Under the pieces are notes generated by a model that had not been told where the DNA came from, did no database searches, and saw nothing but the letters and a program-made list of their open reading frames with translations. The translations under genes and the position numbers were made by a program. Of a DNA stretch of 64,000 nt, positions 44,662 to 54,324 are shown piece by piece (within the stretch, counting starts at the first letter, position 1; each line of letters starts with the position of its first letter). Origin of the DNA: Ruegeria sp. Alg231-54 (GTDB lineage Bacteria; Pseudomonadota; Alphaproteobacteria; Rhodobacterales; Rhodobacteraceae); contig NZ_FREZ01000004.1 in NCBI RefSeq assembly GCF_900143525.1, forward strand, positions 1-64,000. The letters run 5' to 3'.

Positions 44662-45363
44662 CTAGGCGTTAAGTCCCGGCATCTGGTGGATTGGATTGAC
44701 GATGAATCGATCTGGTCCTGAAGTCCAGATTTTGCAGATGTATTCGCATGGCGTGAGATCGCTTAGTGCCTTCAAACGACGGGCGTAGTTGTAGGCATCG
44801 AGGAAGTCGGCCAAGTGCGGGCGAAGCTGGTCGTGGTTTTCGTAGTGATACCGCTTGACGGTTGCGTCCTTGATGGTGCGGTTCATGCGTTCGACCTGAC
44901 CGTTGGTCCATGGGTGGTTCGGCTTTGTCAGACGATGTTCAACCCCGTTGACCTCGCAGATCATGTCGAACCGCATCGGCCTGGAATAGATAGTGTTCCG
45001 GTTCCGGGGTTGCTCTGCGAACTGGATGCCGTTGTCAGTCTAGATGGTGTGGATACGGTAGGGCACCGCTTCCAGAGGGTGCTCCAGAAACTCCCAAGCC
45101 GTCTTTCTGTTTGCCTTTTCTACCAGTCGGGCCACGGTGAACTTGCTGGTTCGGTCAATGGCTACAAAGAGAAAGAGCTTGCCGTCGGCGGTCCGGAGTT
45201 CGGCGATGTCGATATGAAAATAGCCGATTGGATACCGCTTGAACTTCTGCCGCTTCGGCTTGTCCCCATCCATATCAGGCAGTCGTGAGATGCCGTGTCG
45301 CTGCAAACAACGATGCAATGAAGATCGTGTAAGATGAGGAATGGAGGGCTGTAGAGCATATAG
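44662..45363 (-). pseudogene. IS481-family transposase, C-terminal remnant
   Basis: Starts inside the LysE frame at LYALQPSIPHLTRSSLHRC, then GDKPKRQKFKRYPIGYFHIDIAELRT (first catalytic Asp), LFLFVAIDRTSK. A TAG at 45040-45042 follows YRIHTI; the frame resumes with TDNGIQF (second Asp) and HPWTNGQVERMNRTIKD (Glu), ending MPGLNA. The N-terminal domain is absent. The TAG and missing start make it inactive. Confidence 0.82.
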
Positions 45364-45954
45364 GGCACTGAATAAAATCTCAAATACGACCGACATCCAA
45401 ATGCCAGCAGCTTGAAGCCAGCGCATGAACACCGCTGACGAAAAAAAGATCGCCGCAAAAGCATTCAAAATTGCACCAAGCAATCCGACTTGAAACGCTA
45501 TGATGATCATCAACCAACCGGGGCTTGCCGGTAGGATAAATGCTGTCAGAATTGACCCAAAAAACAAAACCGCCTTTGGGTTTGTCATCATTACAAAGTA
45601 TGCTGTTCGAATGGGTGCATTAGTTGCAGGTGATCTGACATTAGCATCCAGGCGGAACATGCCGCCCCGCCGCCCCGCTCGAAAAGCGTTTACTCCTAGA
45701 TAGATAACATACCCCGCCCCAAGCAATCTCAAAGAGACATAGAGGGATGGGACCACCTCAATCCCGGAAACGGCGATCAACGTCCAAGTTAACGAACCGG
45801 AAGCGATACCCATTGCAGCTTTTAGTCCGGCCAGGCGACCGGCGGTCACTGAAGCTGTTATAATTGTCAGGTGGTTTGGACCCGGCACTGCCCGACCAAC
45901 AATTTGAATGACTGCGATTGGGAATAGTATTCTCAGGAGGGTGCTGGCTTCCAT
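45040..45954 (-). CDS. LysE-family exporter fused to IS481 remnant (chimeric frame)
   Basis: Residues 1 to about 198 (45954 to about 45364) are a LysE/RhtB amino-acid exporter with six membrane segments and the family motif VPGPNHLTIITASVTAGRLAGLKAAMGIASG; NPKAVLFFGS is the second signature. Normal members end about 8-10 residues later. Here the frame runs straight from EILFSA into IS481 transposase sequence for about 106 residues before a TAG. The last membrane helix is nearly complete, so export may survive with a basic cytosolic tail, or the protein may be unstable. The ATG at 45954 is preferred over a TTG two codons upstream. Confidence 0.8.
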   Translation of the reverse strand: MEASTLLRILFPIAVIQIVGRAVPGPNHLTIITASVTAGRLAGLKAAMGIASGSLTWTLIAVSGIEVVPSLYVSLRLLGAGYVIYLGVNAFRAGRRGGMFRLDANVRSPATNAPIRTAYFVMMTNPKAVLFFGSILTAFILPASPGWLMIIIAFQVGLLGAILNAFAAIFFSSAVFMRWLQAAGIWMSVVFEILFSALYALQPSIPHLTRSSLHRCLQRHGISRLPDMDGDKPKRQKFKRYPIGYFHIDIAELRTADGKLFLFVAIDRTSKFTVARLVEKANRKTAWEFLEHPLEAVPYRIHTI

Positions 45955-46288
45955 CGTCAAAACATCCTACGCATTTTTCCCGGATTCCAGAAAACAAGTT
46001 TTTGCTCTGAGAAAATCTGTATGAGCACGGACACTAAGCACGTATTACCGCGTCACAGGGCGAAAAATTCGCGACACCTTTGGGCTCTTATCAACAATCG
46101 ATGAGGCCCGCTGAGAATGTCTGCTGCGAGCCCTTAGTAACGAACGCTGCACTCGGAACCAATGTCAGCTACCGGGCCAGTGTACCTTGAGTCGGGTGGG
46201 ACTGGGCGGCAGTGATATGTAAGCGCTACATTACGTATGGGAAATTGTCGACCCGTGCTAAGGTCAAGCCTCCACAAGGAACAAACCT
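45955..46288. other. Divergent intergenic region, no gene
   Basis: Promoter side of both the LysE-like and the MTHFR-C genes. No riboswitch pattern known to me was recognised upstream of the folate genes. Confidence 0.5.
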
Positions 46289-46870
46289 ATGTACCGTGTC
46301 CGACTTTTTGCCACTCGCCACTCGCGCGCATTTGAATGGATCTACAAGCGTGTCGAGCAGGTCATGGTGGCGCTAGACCCCCTTTTCGCAAGAATTGGCT
46401 ACAACCGTGTCGAGCACCCGATTGTCCTTATCGAAAAGGGAGTGAAGACACTTCTTTTCGATTGCAAAATGTGCGGGCAATGTGTGTTGTCCTCAACCGG
46501 CATGTCCTGTCCGATGAACTGCCCCAAACAGCTGCGCAATGGTCCCTGTGGTGGGGTGCGGAAGGGAGGGTATTGCGAGGTGAAGCCTGAAATGAAATGC
46601 GTTTGGACGCTGGGCTGGGACGGGGCCAGCCACATGAAAGACGGGGCCGCGAAGATCAGGGAGGTTTTGCCACCTGTCGATCGCAGTTTGCAAGGCTCTT
46701 CCTCGTGGTTGCGCGTCAGTCGCGAAATGGCGGTACTGAACCGTGAAAAACGGGATGCGGCCCGCATGGCCCTTGCTGACGCCTTTCCAGAGGCACGATT
46801 GCAGGAACCAAGCTCGGCTCCTCTGGCAGACGAGCCACCCAAGGCCACGACCACAGGGCGCGGCACATGA
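46289..46870 (+). CDS. Cys-rich MTHFR C-terminal-domain-type protein
   Basis: A 193-aa protein matching the MTHFR_C family, which accompanies MetF homologues. Eight Cys lie close together: C59, C62, C65 (DCKMCGQC), C74, C78 (GMSCPMNCPKQ), C87 (GPCGGV), C96 and C104. The CxxCxxC arrangement suggests one or two iron-sulfur clusters feeding electrons to the partner MetF-type reductase. Aagga lies 9 bases before the ATG. It overlaps the next gene by ATGA, so the two are made together. The C-terminal 40 residues are low-complexity. Confidence 0.83.
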   Translation: MYRVRLFATRHSRAFEWIYKRVEQVMVALDPLFARIGYNRVEHPIVLIEKGVKTLLFDCKMCGQCVLSSTGMSCPMNCPKQLRNGPCGGVRKGGYCEVKPEMKCVWTLGWDGASHMKDGAAKIREVLPPVDRSLQGSSSWLRVSREMAVLNREKRDAARMALADAFPEARLQEPSSAPLADEPPKATTTGRGT

Positions 46871-47856
46871 GCGATACTTCACCCATCGAAAACACCCTGC
46901 TGCCCTATGCCAAGCCACTTGAGGGTCATGTTTCTCACAGTCGGCTTGAGCGTGTTTTGCGCTCGGGCCGCTTTGCGGTGACGGCTGAATTGAACCCGCC
47001 CGACAGCGCCAATGCGGCGGATGTTTTTGATGCGGCCCAGCCCTTGGGAGAGGTCGCGGATGCGATCAATGCCACCGACGCATCGGGGGCCAATTGCCAT
47101 ATGTCCTCCATCGGCATCTGTGCTCTGCTGACCCGCGCGGGCTATTCCCCGGTTTACCAGATTTCCTGCCGCGACCGGAACCGTATCGCCATTCAGGGCG
47201 ATGTTTTGGGGGCTGCCGCGCTGGGTGTCAGTAACGTGCTTTGCTTGACGGGCGATGGCGTGGGCGTGGGCGATCAGCCCGGCGCGAAACCGGTGTTCGA
47301 TTTTGATAGCCTCAACTTGCTGCGCACCTTGCGCACAATGCGCGACGAAGGTGTGTTTCTGTCGGGGCGAAAACTGTCCAGCCCACCGCAGTTGTTCCTC
47401 GGGGCGGCAGAAAACCCGTGCATCCCACCTTATGAGTGGCGTGCGGACCGCCTGACCAAAAAGGTCGAGGCCGGGGCCGATTTCATCCAAACCAACTATA
47501 TTTTTGACATTCCCCTCTTTGGGGCATTCATGGAGCGGGTGCGTGATGCCGGCATGGACAAGCGCGTGTTTGTCATCGCCGGGGTCGGCCCTCTCGCCTC
47601 GGCCAAGGCGGCGCGGTGGATGCGCAGCAACGTGCCGGGCATTCACATCCCCGATGCCATCATCGACCGGTTGGAGGTGGCGCAAAACCCTTCGGATGAG
47701 GGCAAGAAAATATGCATCGAGCTGATCCAGCAACTGCGCGAGATTGTGGGCGTCTCAGGCGTGCATATTATGGCCTATCGGCGCGAACACCTTGTCTCCA
47801 GCATCATCCTTGAATCGGGTGTTCTGGCAGGACGGCGCAAGCGGAAGAAAGGTTAA
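46867..47856 (+). CDS. metF: Methylenetetrahydrofolate reductase-family protein
   Basis: A 329-aa TIM-barrel flavoprotein. Seen: VTAELNPPDSAN, INATDASGANCHMSS, QISCRDRNRIAIQGDVLGAAALGVSNVLCLTGD (FAD/folate-binding region), the EAGADFIQTNYIFD motif and GVHIMAYRREH. Coupled to the Cys-rich gene, this is the two-gene form found in C1 metabolism of marine alphaproteobacteria, where it may run as a reductase or in methyl-group oxidation. The symbol follows the family; it need not be the methionine-biosynthetic enzyme. Confidence 0.85.
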   Translation: MSDTSPIENTLLPYAKPLEGHVSHSRLERVLRSGRFAVTAELNPPDSANAADVFDAAQPLGEVADAINATDASGANCHMSSIGICALLTRAGYSPVYQISCRDRNRIAIQGDVLGAAALGVSNVLCLTGDGVGVGDQPGAKPVFDFDSLNLLRTLRTMRDEGVFLSGRKLSSPPQLFLGAAENPCIPPYEWRADRLTKKVEAGADFIQTNYIFDIPLFGAFMERVRDAGMDKRVFVIAGVGPLASAKAARWMRSNVPGIHIPDAIIDRLEVAQNPSDEGKKICIELIQQLREIVGVSGVHIMAYRREHLVSSIILESGVLAGRRKRKKG

Positions 47857-48321
47857 CCTGTCTGGTCGGATAAACATTGCGTGTCGTTATTGATCTTGCG
47901 GAACAGCCGACCACTTGCAGCGACTGGCAGACTTCTAACCGTGCTGCTTTTCGCAGCAGACGTAATGTTCAGATTGCTGCCGTTGGAGCGGGCGCAGCGA
48001 GTTCACACTTTGTCTGCTCACCTGTTATTTTCCACCTAGTCCTGAATGTCGGGAATATGCGGTTCGCGACGTGCTGCACATGCGAAAAACCGAAGCTTGA
48101 CCGATGGCGGCAATGGGTTCAACAGCAGACATTCGAAAGCTAATAATAAGGAGCGCCGGATGTCGGCTCTGCGGGACAAAACCGCCGTTCGCAGCAGCGC
48201 AGCATATTAAACGGATTACAGCTGATTGATATGCCGCAAGGTGCACCCTCTGCGATTAGGTTGGAAGTCAATACTGTGTTAGGATCGCCTAAAAGTCAGT
48301 TTGAAGGATGGGGGGATAGTC
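47857..48321. other. Intergenic region before the DUF3604 cassette
   Basis: No gene is recognised in these 465 bases. At 48161-48190 a short sequence, tgtcggctctgcgggacaaa then accgccgttc, resembles stretches at about 50481 and 54301 around the same cassette. Confidence 0.5.
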
Positions 48322-50235
48322 ATGAAACACGCCAAAATTTTTAAAAAAATTGCGATGGGACTTGCTAGCTCAGCATTCTTGACTTCAACGAGCGCTTTGG
48401 CGTTTGAAGGTGTCGTGTCAGAAGCCACTGTCGATGCCGGGACCGACTATTCGCCATTTGTTGATCGGTCGTATCCGGATCAGGTGCTTTTTGGCGATTT
48501 GCACTTTCATACAGAAATTTCCTTTGACGCCGGGTTGGTAGGTACTTCACTCAACATTCACGACGCCTTTCGTGTGGCGCGCGGCGAGCGGATCCTCTCT
48601 AACACCGGACAATCGGTGCAACTTGTCCGGCCACTAGATTTTCTGGCCATCACAGAACATGCGGAGATGCTCGGACTGTCCACCGCCATCCGCGCGGCAG
48701 ACCCCCGCCTGCTGGCTGACGAATGGGGTCGCCTGACATACGAGCGGTTCAATTCGGGACAGGAAGGGCGGATGGCAGCCTTCGCCGACATAATCGAAAT
48801 ATCGACAGTGCAGGGCCGCGACCCTACGGCGGGTTTGAATCTCGATGGCGACTTGTGGCAACAGATCATTGAAACCATTGACCACTACAACAATCCCGGC
48901 GTTTTCACAGCGATTGCGGGTTACGAATGGACATCGACCCCGCTTGGGAACAACCTGCACCGCGTCGTTCTCTTCGGTGACGGGGCGGATAAGACAAGCC
49001 GCACCCGCCCTTTCACGTACTTCGACAGCGAAGATCCTGAGCCGATGTGGGATCACTTGGCTGCCTACGAAGAGGAAACCGGTGGCAGCGCGATTTCGGT
49101 ACCACACAATGGGAACGTGTCGAATGGTATCATGTTTGCGCCAACCAAGTTCGACGGATCACCCATGGATGCGGACTATGCAGCCAAACGCGCCCGTTGG
49201 GAACCAATGCACGAGCTAACGCAAATAAAAGGCGATGAAGAAACACATCCGATGTTGTCGCCAGATGATGAATTTGCCAACTTCGAAACATGGGACGTCG
49301 CAAATCTCGCAGGGACAGCCGCCAAAGAACCTGAGATGCTGCGTTATGAATACGCGCGCTCGGCGCTCAAAGTAGGGCTTGAGATCAAGCGTGAGATCGG
49401 TGTGAACCCGTTCAAATCAGGTTTCACAGGCACAACGGATTCCCACACGGCGCTCCCGACAACGCGTGAAGACAATTACTTTGGCAAGTACCAGCACACA
49501 GAGCCGTCGCCAATACGGCACAACCTTGATGTGATCCCATCGGACGACCCGGCGCTGCGGATTGTCACCGCGCAGGAATCCGCGGCAGGGTTGACCGCCG
49601 TCTGAGCGCGCGAAAACACCCGCGAGGAAGTACATGGAGCGATCTCCCGCAAGGAGGCCTATGCCACTACTGGCAGCAGAATCCGTGTGCGCGTCTTTGG
49701 CGGATGGGACTTTGATGCAGAGGACCTTAGCGCCCCCGACTTTGCGGCGCACGGTTATCGTAATGGAGTGCCGATGGGCGGCGATCTGGCCAATGCGCCG
49801 GATGGGGCCGCACCCGGATTCCTGATCCGCGCCCTGCGCGACCCTGATGGTGCTAACCTGGACCGCGTGCAGATCATCAAGGGCTGGATCGACGGGAGCG
49901 GCGAGACCTTTGAGCGCATCTATGATGTTGCGGTGTCAGGAGGTCGCGAGATCGGCACAGACGGTCGCGCCCGCGAACCTGTCGGCTCGACTGTCAACGT
50001 TGAGAAGGCAACTTACAATAACTCAATTGGGGCCGCAGCACTGGACGGATATTGGCAGGACCCAGACTTTGACGCCTCTCAGAATGCCTTCTACTACGTG
50101 CGCGTTATTGAGATTCCAAAACCGCGTTGGACCACAATTGATGCTGCGTATTACGACGTTCCTTTACCGAATAGCGTTCCAGCAGAAATACAGGATCGCG
50201 CTTACACTTCGCCAATATGGTACAGTTCAAACTAG
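48322..50235 (+). pseudogene. DUF3604 (PHP-like) secreted protein interrupted by TGA at a Trp codon
   Basis: A 637-codon frame with a single internal stop. The signal peptide is MKHAKIFKKIAMGLASSAFLTSTSALA. Metal-type motifs of the PHP-like fold are present: FGDLHFHTEISFDAG, AITEHAEMLG, SVPHNGNVSNG and GTTDSHTALP. At 49603-49605 the codon after LTAV is TGA; the paralogue at 52198 has Trp there (AAVWAEDNTRE). Beyond it the same frame continues unbroken for 210 codons (ARENTREEVHG...RAYTSPIWYSSN). So it is either a very recent null allele, a sequencing error, or a readthrough gene; the truncated product would be 427 aa and keep the metal motifs. GGGGGGA precedes the ATG. Confidence 0.85.
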
Positions 50236-50506
50236 TACCTTGTATTATATCCGGTGCCGTTAACGCGGCGCGCCAGAACTCTCTATTGCTGCGAATGCAA
50301 ATTGACTTGCCAGAAGAATGCCTGCTTTGGGCTCAACGCGGTCATCTGAGCACTTTTGACGGATGCCCACAAAGCGGCTGAAACCGGACACTCAATACCA
50401 GTCGGCACGCGGCAACGTCTGCTTTGACCTCCCGCTGACCGCTTATGCGGGAACCGGACCTTGATTTGAACAGGAGCTACGTCCGAGTTGCGGACAAAAC
50501 TGCCGC

Positions 50507-51943
50507 TCAGTCATTGGGTGGTTCGTAGGGGTCTGGCGTTCCCGGCGGGACCAGAGGGTACTCCTTGAACGTTGCGATGTGCTCCTGCAACTGCGGTAGC
50601 GCCTTTTCGACCACCCATGTGTGGGGGAAGAGTACGCTTTCGCGCTCGTGCGGATCATTCAGAAGATTGTAGACTCTTGGTGTGTCAAAGGAATTTGTCA
50701 CACCAAAAGCTGTCGTATTCTCTTTGAACAGGACTTTCCAATCCTTCCATTTAACGCCGAAAATCTGTTCACCCATGTAAACGATCACGCCATCTCGATT
50801 TGAATTTGGCTGGGCACCGAGAAAGAATTGGGATTGGTCGATGCCATCAAAGGCTCGGTCTCGTGGCACCTTGCCGCCTGCAAACGCCGCGAGTGTCGGA
50901 AAGAGGTCCATCGAGTGGACAACATCGTTACTCGCAGAACCGGCAGGGATTTTCCCAGGCCATTTGATCGCAAAAGGTACGCGCATACTTCCCTCGAGGC
51001 TGGTGAAGAGAGTGCCACGCCAAGGTCCTGCGGTGCCATGAACCGCAGGGACTGGAGAGACGTTCGCATTTCCAACTGGCAGAGCTTCGGGGCCGTTGTC
51101 GGCAGTAAAGATCACCACGGTATCATCCGAAACACCCGCGGTCTCCAACGCATCAACGATGCGCCCGATGTAGGTGTCAGTCTGAAGTAGAATGTCGGCC
51201 CAAACACCGTTTCCAGTGGCACCATCGAATTCCTCGGACGCGATGTTTGGATAGTGGGTCTGCGTATAAGCAAGATAAATGAAAAAGGGTGCGTCGTCCA
51301 CGCTCTTCGCTTCGATGAATTCGATAGCCTTTTTTGTCAGGTCACCATCTATCTCGCCGCGATAGTCCAGATCATAGTCCCGCACTATGGATGCTGGCTC
51401 ACCCGAAACACCTTGCTTGACGACGGGCTCTTCCATCTCGGCTTCAGCAAATCCCGGAAGCGTTCGCCAGACTGTAACGTCAGTGGTTTCGACGCCGTAA
51501 AACTCGTCGAATCCTTGATTCGTTGGATAGCGCCCCGCAGACCAGCCGAGGTGCCATTTTCCGTACATGGCCGTGTTGTATCCGGCATCCTTTAGCATCT
51601 CGGCCATAGTGATTTCCCATTGAGTCAGACCGTAGACGCCGCCGCCCAGTGGGACCGTATGGTTGCCGCTCCGGATGCCGTAACGCCCTGTCATAGTCGC
51701 AGCTCGAGAGGGAGTGCACTGACTTTCCACATTAAAGTTCGTGAGCCTAAATCCTTCTGCAGCCAGGGCATCCATTTCGGGAGTCGCTGTACCGCGGATT
51801 ATGCCACCACCGTTGAATCCTGGCTCACCCCAACCAAAGTTATCTAGAAATATGAATACGATATTGGGTTTGTCTTGAGCCGAGGCAACTGTGGCAAATA
51901 GAAGAAAAAAGGACAGTAGGAATGTTCGTGAGAACCACTTCAT
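50507..51943 (-). CDS. Secreted sulfatase (formylglycine-dependent, S1 family)
   Basis: A 478-aa protein with a signal peptide (MKWFSRTFLLSFFLLFATVASAQ). The modification motif is CTPSRAATMTGR with Cys76, which a formylglycine-generating enzyme must convert; none is in the window. Metal ligands are in FLDNFGWGE (D34, N35) and FTADNGPEA; YGKWHLG carries catalytic Lys/His. It resembles periplasmic arylsulfatases and would release sulfate from an organic sulfate ester. GGAGG lies 7 bases before the ATG. It is convergent with one DUF3604 gene and divergent from the other, sharing a 254-base promoter region with the latter. Confidence 0.92.
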   Translation of the reverse strand: MKWFSRTFLLSFFLLFATVASAQDKPNIVFIFLDNFGWGEPGFNGGGIIRGTATPEMDALAAEGFRLTNFNVESQCTPSRAATMTGRYGIRSGNHTVPLGGGVYGLTQWEITMAEMLKDAGYNTAMYGKWHLGWSAGRYPTNQGFDEFYGVETTDVTVWRTLPGFAEAEMEEPVVKQGVSGEPASIVRDYDLDYRGEIDGDLTKKAIEFIEAKSVDDAPFFIYLAYTQTHYPNIASEEFDGATGNGVWADILLQTDTYIGRIVDALETAGVSDDTVVIFTADNGPEALPVGNANVSPVPAVHGTAGPWRGTLFTSLEGSMRVPFAIKWPGKIPAGSASNDVVHSMDLFPTLAAFAGGKVPRDRAFDGIDQSQFFLGAQPNSNRDGVIVYMGEQIFGVKWKDWKVLFKENTTAFGVTNSFDTPRVYNLLNDPHERESVLFPHTWVVEKALPQLQEHIATFKEYPLVPPGTPDPYEPPND

Positions 51944-52197
51944 GACAACGCCTCCAATCAAGATCACTGGCCTAAGACTGACGAACAAGAGCACCCATCG
52001 TCAAGAACGGCTACTCACTGCGGCACCTGAAGCAAGGTGGCTGAGCGTCACCCTTATGGGCGAACTCGAGGTTCAGAAATAATCGAACCTCTCTCAGGAT
52101 CGCTGGTGCCCAAATTAGAAAAACCGTTGTTTTACTTGACGAACTGCCGCGCCAGATGTTGCCATAGGCTGGCATTCAGCTCTGCTGGGAGGTTCCA

Positions 52198-54135
52198 ATG
52201 AAGTTTTTTCTGACATCGACAGCAATCGTTTCTGCCACGTTCATGGCAAGCTCTTCAAATGCTCAAGAGGCTGCACAAGGTGGGCAAGTTGGGGAGATGA
52301 CTATATCGGTTGATGATATGCGCGAACCTGCACCGGCTGATTTCTCACCGTACGCTGGGCGTGATTTTCCTACGCGTCCTCTGTGGGGTGACACCCACAT
52401 TCACACGTCAAATTCGCTCGACGCGCGCGGATTTGGAGTCATTCTGAGCCCGGACGATGCCTATAGATTTGCACGCGGTGAGGAAGTCACGACATCGCAC
52501 GGCCTGCGCGTGCAGTTATCGCGCCCGCTCGACTGGCTTGTCGTTGCCGATCACTCTGATGCCATGGGCGCTATGAATGAAATCATCGCCGGAAACTCAA
52601 CATTGATGCGTGACCCAACGCTTCGAGACTGGAGCGAACGACTTAACGCCGGCGGAGACGTCGCTCTAGGCGCAACAATGGAAGTCATTGAAACTTTCGC
52701 GGGTATTACGGGAGATGCACTTCCCGAGGCAGTTTCAGATCGAAGATTTGTACAATCCGTCTGGGACAATTTCACGCAAACTGCGGATCACCACAACGAC
52801 CCCGGGACTTTCACTGCGTTCATCGGATACGAGTGGACATCCACTGAAGCTGGAAACAACCTCCACCGCAACGTGATCTACCGAGATGATGCCATTCGCG
52901 CGCGGCAAATGCTACCTTTCACAACCGCAGAAACCTTTAATCCGGAACGGTTATGGGACTGGTTGGAAACATATGAACAAGAGACTGGCGGGCGTGTGCT
53001 GGCACTTGCCCACAACGGCAATGTCTCCAACGGTCTAATGTTCCCAGTCGAGACAAATCCGGAAACGGGTGAGCCATTAACCGAAGACTACGCAGAACGA
53101 CGTGCAAAGTGGGAACCAATGTATGAGATCACCCAGATCAAAGGTGATGGAGAAACTCATCCGTTTCTAAGCCCGAACGATGAGTTCGCAGACTATGAAA
53201 CATGGGATAAATCCAACCTCGGTCCGACACCCAAGGAAGACTGGATGCTCCAATACGAGTATGCACGTGAGGCTCTGAAGAACGGCCTAAAGCTAGAAGC
53301 TCAACTAGGCACCAATCCATACAAATTTGGAGTCGTGGGCTCGACTGACAGTCATACTGCTTTAGCGACAGCGGAAGAAGACAATTTCTTTGGCAAACAC
53401 TCCGGTGTCGAACCGGAACCTGGCCGTTGGCAGCATGTCGTTGGCGAATTTGACGCGTTAAGGATTCTAGGGTGGGAAATGGCAGCCTCTGGCTATGCGG
53501 CGGTCTGGGCTGAAGATAACACACGTGAAGCAATATTCGACGCAATGGAACGGAAAGAAGTATATGGGACGACCGGTAGTCGTATTGCGGTTCGTTTCTT
53601 CGGTGCTTGGGACTTTACGGAAGCCGATGCAAAATCTCGTTTGCCCGCCGAAATAGGATACAAAAAAGGCGTGCCGATGGGCGGGGACCTCGCGGAAGCA
53701 CCTGCAGACGCGGACGCTCCAACTTTCCTCATTGCTGCATTGAAAGACCCGTTTTCCGGCAATCTGGACCGCATTCAGATTGTGAAAGGTTGGTTGAATT
53801 CCAACGGTGACACTGAAGAGCACGTTTATGATGTGGCTTGGTCAGGAAACCGAGAGCAAGATGCGGACGGCAAATTACCAGCGGTGGGGAATACAGTGGA
53901 TGTTGCAACGGGTACGTTTACTAATTCAATTGGGTCCCCGGAACTAATAACTGTTTGGCAGGACCCCGAATTCGATCCCTCTGTGCGGGCTTTCTACTAT
54001 GCTCGTGTCTTGGAAATTCCTACCCCGAGGTGGACAATTTACGACACGGTTCGGTTCGGGGATGAACTACCTCCCGAGGTGCCGACGTCAACACAGGAAC
54101 GTGCTTACACTTCGCCAATTTGGTATACTCCCTAG
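52198..54135 (+). CDS. DUF3604 (PHP-like) secreted protein
   Basis: A 645-aa protein with signal peptide MKFFLTSTAIVSATFMASSSNAQ. The PHP-like metal motifs are complete: H67 and H69 in LWGDTHIHTS, VVADHSDAMG, LALAHNGNVSNG and GSTDSHTALA. This predicts a metal-dependent hydrolase in the periplasm, perhaps a phosphatase, lyase or esterase; the family has no assigned reaction that I can state. It is an intact paralogue of 48322, similar from end to end (RAYTSPIWY at both C-termini). GGGAGG is a few bases upstream of the ATG. Divergent from the sulfatase. Confidence 0.87.
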   Translation: MKFFLTSTAIVSATFMASSSNAQEAAQGGQVGEMTISVDDMREPAPADFSPYAGRDFPTRPLWGDTHIHTSNSLDARGFGVILSPDDAYRFARGEEVTTSHGLRVQLSRPLDWLVVADHSDAMGAMNEIIAGNSTLMRDPTLRDWSERLNAGGDVALGATMEVIETFAGITGDALPEAVSDRRFVQSVWDNFTQTADHHNDPGTFTAFIGYEWTSTEAGNNLHRNVIYRDDAIRARQMLPFTTAETFNPERLWDWLETYEQETGGRVLALAHNGNVSNGLMFPVETNPETGEPLTEDYAERRAKWEPMYEITQIKGDGETHPFLSPNDEFADYETWDKSNLGPTPKEDWMLQYEYAREALKNGLKLEAQLGTNPYKFGVVGSTDSHTALATAEEDNFFGKHSGVEPEPGRWQHVVGEFDALRILGWEMAASGYAAVWAEDNTREAIFDAMERKEVYGTTGSRIAVRFFGAWDFTEADAKSRLPAEIGYKKGVPMGGDLAEAPADADAPTFLIAALKDPFSGNLDRIQIVKGWLNSNGDTEEHVYDVAWSGNREQDADGKLPAVGNTVDVATGTFTNSIGSPELITVWQDPEFDPSVRAFYYARVLEIPTPRWTIYDTVRFGDELPPEVPTSTQERAYTSPIWYTP

Positions 54136-54324
54136 GGCTGAGATCATTAATAATCCAACGTCGTTCAACACAAATGTCCGACGGTTCCTATGACAACAAC
54201 ATTAGTCGGTCTTTATCCGTACGGACGACCGTTTTCGGCGCGATGCAGTCGTCTGACGGTTTCAGTAGAACATTGGGCCGGTTCTGAGGGCTTCAAGGTC
54301 CGCTGAGCGGGACAATTCCGACAT

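Noticed and set aside
46225-46288. SAM-type riboswitch before the MetF-like genes
   Set aside because: No pairing pattern or conserved core of a known SAM riboswitch could be recognised.
49603-49605. Selenocysteine at the TGA of the DUF3604 gene
   Set aside because: The paralogue has Trp, not Cys, at this place, and no selenocysteine insertion hairpin was recognised after the TGA.
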